Shown one piece after another: positions 20,910 through 24,448 of a stretch of 24,448 nt of DNA. The stretch lies in the IMG/VR virus record IMGVR_UViG_3300030106_000738, positions 11,881-36,328 of that record. One strand, written 5' to 3'. A program made the position numbers and the translations under genes. Origin of the DNA: a virus. The notes under the pieces are model-generated. The model ran no database searches and was not told the origin of the DNA. It saw only the letters and a list, made by a program, of their open reading frames with translations. Each line of letters starts with the position of its first letter. Position 1 is the first letter of the stretch.

Positions 20910-22079
20910 TTATTCAGAAACACTAGGTGTCTCCTCATTTACTACCTCATTGTCATTGGTATCTCCAGACAAGTCTTCTATATTGACACCTGCGTCAACT
21001 TTAGAATACAAGTCTAAGAAACTGTTTTTAGTATCATCATCAAATCTGTTAACACAGACTTGGACAGCTTTTAACTTATTCTTAAAGATAGCAAAAGCAT
21101 TAATGATATGTACTAGTCTTCTAGTAGCAATAATCTCATCAACACCGCCATCATAAAAAGTTTTTCTAATAACGTCTGCCCATTTTACTAAGTTCTCAGT
21201 AAACTTACCATCTTTTAAATCGTAAGCAGACATAACGTTATCTAAAATTTTCTGTTCTACTTTTACAGGAGGATACTCTTGTTCAAATGTAACAGGAAAT
21301 CTTTCAAGGAATGCTTCATTGAGTATATTAGTACCAATAAATCTTCCGTCTTCACTACCTTTACCTTTAGTATTGGCAGTAGCAACAATATTGAAACCAT
21401 CAGCAGGTTCAATAAACTTACCTATCTTTTTAAGGAACACACCGTTACCTTCAAGTATTGGTTGTAAACACATAATCTTATTAGAAGCAAGGTCAATCTC
21501 ATCTAATAAAAGAAGAGCACCCCTTTTCATTGCGTCAACAACTGGACCGTCATGCCACACAGTAGCACCGTCAACTAATCTGAAACCACCAAGTAAATCG
21601 TCCTCGTCAGTTTCAACAGTAATGTTCACTCTAATTAATTCTCTTTTTAACTCAGCACACGCTTGAGTAACACCTAAAGTCTTACCGTTACCAGAAAGAC
21701 CTGTTATAAATGTAGGATAGAATATTTTAGATTTTACAATATTCTTAATATCTTTGTAATTACCAAAAGATACGAAAGTTGCCTCTTTATTAGGGACTAA
21801 ACTTTCAGTATTCTGAGCAGTCTCTTTTAGAGTAACTGTCTCAGCAACTTCTTTTTTAGGTAATTTTTGTTTGATGTTTTTACTAGGGTTAACTACGCCG
21901 TTAGATGGTAACTTATATAATCCTCTACCCACTTTGTAGTCTCCTGAATTTACTAACCAACTGTTACCAGTTAAGTTAAATTTAGTTTCAAGTTCTTGGA
22001 CTTGCTTTCTAGTAATCTCATCAGATCCATATTCTTTCAAAGCAAGGTCAACAAACTTTTGTTGTTTTTCGTTTAACAT
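20910..22079 (-). CDS. MoxR/CobS-like AAA+ ATPase
   Basis: 389 aa from the ATG at 22079, chosen for AAGGAG 9 nt upstream; the frame extends 15 codons further without a binding site. Residues 1-55 look like a small N-terminal domain (EKQQKFVDLALKEYGSDEIT), then a linker. The AAA+ core has Walker A GLSGNGKT, Walker B LLLLDEID, sensor NIVATANTKG and LERFPVTFEQEYP, with the insert typical of MoxR proteins. The tail is acidic. Marine T4-like phages often carry this gene annotated as cobS. MoxR ATPases normally partner a VWA protein encoded next door, as here, to remodel or load metal into targets. A chaperone role is better supported by context than cobalamin synthesis. Confidence 0.88.
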   Translation of the reverse strand: MLNEKQQKFVDLALKEYGSDEITRKQVQELETKFNLTGNSWLVNSGDYKVGRGLYKLPSNGVVNPSKNIKQKLPKKEVAETVTLKETAQNTESLVPNKEATFVSFGNYKDIKNIVKSKIFYPTFITGLSGNGKTLGVTQACAELKRELIRVNITVETDEDDLLGGFRLVDGATVWHDGPVVDAMKRGALLLLDEIDLASNKIMCLQPILEGNGVFLKKIGKFIEPADGFNIVATANTKGKGSEDGRFIGTNILNEAFLERFPVTFEQEYPPVKVEQKILDNVMSAYDLKDGKFTENLVKWADVIRKTFYDGGVDEIIATRRLVHIINAFAIFKNKLKAVQVCVNRFDDDTKNSFLDLYSKVDAGVNIEDLSGDTNDNEVVNEETPSVSE

Positions 22080-22114
22080 AATGTAGTTCTCCTTTTTCAT
22101 TAATTTATAAGTAT

Positions 22115-22143
22115 ATCCTATCATAGAAAGTGGAATAAGTCAA
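22115..22143 (-). promoter_or_regulatory. sigma70-type promoter for the MoxR gene
   Basis: TTGACT (22138-22143), 17-bp spacer ending ATGA, TAGGAT (22115-22120). The ATGATAGGATATA block is shared with the promoter at 18881-18909. Predicted start near 22108 leaves a 29-nt leader that includes the AAGGAG site. A late-like TATAAATT overlaps the start region (22102-22109). Confidence 0.7.
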
Positions 22144-22145
22144 GC

Positions 22146-22176
22146 AAAAAGAACCGTTGGAAAACAAAGGTTTTTT
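22146..22176 (-). terminator. Possible weak terminator after the VWA gene
   Basis: AAAAAACC and GGTTCTTTTT pair with one mismatch around a 13-nt loop, the U-rich arm being last in the transcribed direction. The stem is AT-rich and short in GC, so activity would be low. Confidence 0.3.
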
Positions 22177-22211
22177 AACTTTCTGCTGTGTCAGAATGTC
22201 GCACTTTGACA

Positions 22212-24448
22212 TTATGCAACCCTTTCCACAAATTTATTCAGTAAAACTCTGGATATCTTTTTAGTTTTTAAAGTCTTACTAAATTCTGCTTTCATTTTAG
22301 CGGCAGTCATTTCAGGTTTGATATCTGCTTCGCCATCTTCAATCTTTAAATTTTTTCTTGGTATGATAAACAATTCATCATAACCAAAGTTAGTAATAGT
22401 ACCAACTTTGTCCTTTCTCATTTGCTTTCTAATCTTATCAACTTCTTCGTAATTTCTTCTCTCAGGCATAAAGTTAGCAATGTCATAGTAATTAGCATTA
22501 TTTCTACTAGTAATATAGAAACCAATAATGTTAGTACCAGTTTTTGCTCTTAACAAATCAAATAAAACTTTACTACTTCTACTATATCCCCAACCTTCAT
22601 ACTTGTAATTTTTTCTAGTTTGTTTATCTTTAATAACTAAGTTAATATCACCATGAGGATAATCACAATCTAAACTACCGTCTTCTTTAGTGAATACAGT
22701 ATTACTTAACGAATGACCTGCACCGTCAGTTAAAAAGATAGTATTCATTTTTTGTATTTTATGTTTAGCAATAAATTCTTTTACTAAAGTAAATGAAGCA
22801 ATGATGGCAGGATCCAGAGGAGTACCGCCAAGTCTGAAACAATTTGGCATTGAAATAGTTGTATAATAATCTGGATCACCCATATATCTATTTCTTCTAT
22901 TACCATAATAGTCAGTATGATACTCACCAAATCTATATAAGTTTAACATATTCTCGTTATACTCAGGAGTTTTTTGGTCACTAGATAACCACTCAACTAA
23001 GTTTACATTCTCAACAAATAAGTCACCTTGTTTATGTACAAAAGGAGACCTGTCTAAACTTTTAGTTGCTCTACTTGTCCAACCATAATCTTCATCTAAA
23101 TCTTTATTGAAAAAAGCACCTCTCTTAATATCAGAAAAAGCAAATACTCTAAAAGGTATTTGAACTGCTTTACAAAACATTGCTAAGTTGATAGTTTGTT
23201 TAATAGTATCATCTATGTTTGTTGACATACTACCAGACCAATCTATAAACATCATCATACCGTGATTTTTAGCACCAGGTTCTACTTGTATCTTTTTGAA
23301 TATATCATCATTAAATTTATATGAGTGTATTTTATTCATATTGATAATACCAGTTTTACTTGTTAAAGTCTTTTTATAATTATCTGCCGCTTTCTTCATT
23401 TCAAATTCTTTTGCCATATAAGAGACAGTTTTTGATTGTGAGTTTTTCCATTGTTTAAATCTCAATGCACTAGCAGTTAAATCTTTTTGTTGAAGATAAC
23501 CAATTCTTATTTGATTAGAATAATATTGTTTGTATATCTCATTAATTCTTTTAGAAGATATTACAACGTTTTCATCTTTAACACTAGGTAAAGTACAATA
23601 TATTCTATCTTTAACTGTATCATCTAATTTTGATAAAGACTTAATTGCTTCTTCATACATTTGGTCAGATAGTGCTTCGTTCTTACTAGGGTCAATAGTC
23701 TCTGGTATATAATCTGGATTGTGACCGCCTAATATACCTTTCATACTATCTTGTTTTTCTTTTTTATCATTTTCAGGTTTATCTTCATTACCTTTACCAT
23801 CTGATTTACCAGACGTATTGTCTTCTTCTTTATTATCATCTTCATCACCAGAACCTGAAGTTGTTTGTTCTTCATCTGAAGGATCCTGACTATCATCACC
23901 GTCAGCAGGTACATTATCTTCCATGCTGTCTTCTAAATCTTGTTTATCTTGTTTTGCTTGCATTGCTTGTTTATATAAAGGATCTTTTTCTTTATCGTAA
24001 TTTTCTTCTTTAGAATAAGCAAAGATTTGTTTTGCTAACTCAATAACATCATCAAAGGTTTCTAAATGATTTGATTTCTCAATAAAATCTTTTTCTTTAG
24101 ATGTAAAGTTAATTGTATTTTCCATGTGACCAGACTTAGCAAAGATATTAAGTCTATCAATAAATTTCATGTGGTTGGCATCTTTACCAATGTTACCAAA
24201 AAACTCTCTAGCAACTAATTCTTTGTAACCGTTAAAGTATGATTTTCTAAGACCAGGATATTTTAGTTTCATCTTCTTATCAATTCTGATATCTTCAATA
24301 ACGTTTAGATAAGAATGTGGAATATTGTATTTCTTTTTTGCTTCGTTTAATTTTGTTTCATCAGCAGGAGTCCATAATGCATGACCAACTTCATGTCCAC
24401 AAAGTAAATCATATAAGTCATTAGACATATTGTCCCAAATAGGTAAAA
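22212..24448 (-). CDS. HExxH metallopeptidase-VWA fusion protein, N-terminus cut by window edge
   Basis: At least 738 residues are visible. The frame stays open to the window end (LPIWDN precedes the first Met), so the true start is outside. Near the N-terminus, CGHEVGHALWTPADE holds an HExxH zinc site, with a probable third ligand in NVIEDIRID about 30 residues later. A strongly acidic, low-complexity linker covers about residues 160-225. The C-terminal half is a von Willebrand A domain: MFIDWSGSMS (394-402) is the DxSxS MIDAS motif, with later RLGGTPLD and IFLTDGAG giving the remaining metal ligands. Similar proteins in marine phages are called CobT-like or peptidase. It most likely works with the MoxR ATPase 130 nt downstream. 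Substrate unknown. Confidence 0.87.
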   Translation of the reverse strand, partial: LPIWDNMSNDLYDLLCGHEVGHALWTPADETKLNEAKKKYNIPHSYLNVIEDIRIDKKMKLKYPGLRKSYFNGYKELVAREFFGNIGKDANHMKFIDRLNIFAKSGHMENTINFTSKEKDFIEKSNHLETFDDVIELAKQIFAYSKEENYDKEKDPLYKQAMQAKQDKQDLEDSMEDNVPADGDDSQDPSDEEQTTSGSGDEDDNKEEDNTSGKSDGKGNEDKPENDKKEKQDSMKGILGGHNPDYIPETIDPSKNEALSDQMYEEAIKSLSKLDDTVKDRIYCTLPSVKDENVVISSKRINEIYKQYYSNQIRIGYLQQKDLTASALRFKQWKNSQSKTVSYMAKEFEMKKAADNYKKTLTSKTGIINMNKIHSYKFNDDIFKKIQVEPGAKNHGMMMFIDWSGSMSTNIDDTIKQTINLAMFCKAVQIPFRVFAFSDIKRGAFFNKDLDEDYGWTSRATKSLDRSPFVHKQGDLFVENVNLVEWLSSDQKTPEYNENMLNLYRFGEYHTDYYGNRRNRYMGDPDYYTTISMPNCFRLGGTPLDPAIIASFTLVKEFIAKHKIQKMNTIFLTDGAGHSLSNTVFTKEDGSLDCDYPHGDINLVIKDKQTRKNYKYEGWGYSRSSKVLFDLLRAKTGTNIIGFYITSRNNANYYDIANFMPERRNYEEVDKIRKQMRKDKVGTITNFGYDELFIIPRKNLKIEDGEADIKPEMTAAKMKAEFSKTLKTKKISRVLLNKFVERVA

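Noticed and set aside
20747-20938. 63-aa open frame on the minus strand across the bS21 leader
   Set aside because: It overlaps the hairpin, the cloverleaf and the MoxR end, has no ribosome binding site and no recognisable protein pattern; the RNA structures explain the sequence better.
20910-22079. CobS cobaltochelatase subunit
   Set aside because: Similarity at AAA+ level is real, but no cobalamin genes are present and the partner has a peptidase-VWA architecture; MoxR-like is the safer call.
1-24448. CRISPR arrays, insertion sequences, integrase or attachment sites
   Set aside because: No regularly spaced direct repeats, transposase or integrase sequence was seen.

Overview
The window is a piece of a T4-like (myovirus) phage genome, most likely marine and probably infecting a SAR11/Pelagibacter-type or similar AT-rich alphaproteobacterium. 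The evidence is low GC throughout, every gene on the minus strand in tightly overlapping order, and a complete T4-type replication core: sliding clamp gp45, clamp loader gp44 and gp62, RegA, DNA polymerase gp43, UvsX and helicase gp41. Marine-phage accessory genes (bS21, Hsp20, two 2OG-Fe oxygenases, a MoxR ATPase and a VWA protein) accompany it. The host assignment is inference from composition and gene content; no host gene is present.

Layout in transcription order, from high to low coordinates. (1) 24448-20910: a metallopeptidase/VWA protein, cut by the window edge, and a MoxR/CobS-like AAA+ ATPase with its own sigma70-type promoter. (2) 20909-20219: a structured leader (8-bp hairpin with U-run, then a 74-nt tRNA-like cloverleaf ending in CCA), the ribosomal protein bS21 gene and a small putative winged-helix gene. 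(3) 20218-19986: a 233-nt non-coding stretch with two hairpins sharing a loop motif, a third strong hairpin and a T4-type late promoter. (4) 19985-18572: Hsp20, a 2OG-Fe oxygenase and a DUF3310-like protein. (5) 18559-8650: the replication block (45, 44, 2OG oxygenase, 62, regA, 67-aa protein, 43, DruA/DUF4338-like protein, 68-aa protein, uvsX, 101-aa protein, 41, 93-aa protein). (6) 8617-2914: proteins resembling enzymes of nucleotide or nucleic-acid chemistry (endonuclease-like motif, KxDG nucleotidyltransferase-like protein, P-loop kinase, HIGH-type nucleotidyltransferase) mixed with small basic proteins. (7) 2559-1: a late promoter followed by two probable virion-associated proteins, one with an EF-hand-like loop, and the start of a HAD phosphatase.

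The replication genes are arranged for coupled translation: most start codons overlap the previous stop (ATGA, GTGA, TTGA), and two TTG and two GTG starts are supported by ribosome binding sites or overlaps. Four near-consensus sigma70 promoters with exactly 17-bp spacers lie upstream of the MoxR, DUF3310, gp43 and pre-uvsX genes. In three of them the predicted transcription start falls 0-6 nt before the start codon, so those mRNAs would be leaderless or nearly so. TATAAATA late promoters precede Hsp20 and the probable virion genes.

The most unusual items are the tRNA-like element in front of bS21, the paired hairpins with a common UCGUAAAU loop, the DruA-like protein beside the polymerase, the peptidase-VWA fusion paired with a MoxR ATPase, and the kinase/nucleotidyltransferase/HAD set that could form a nucleic-acid end-repair system.
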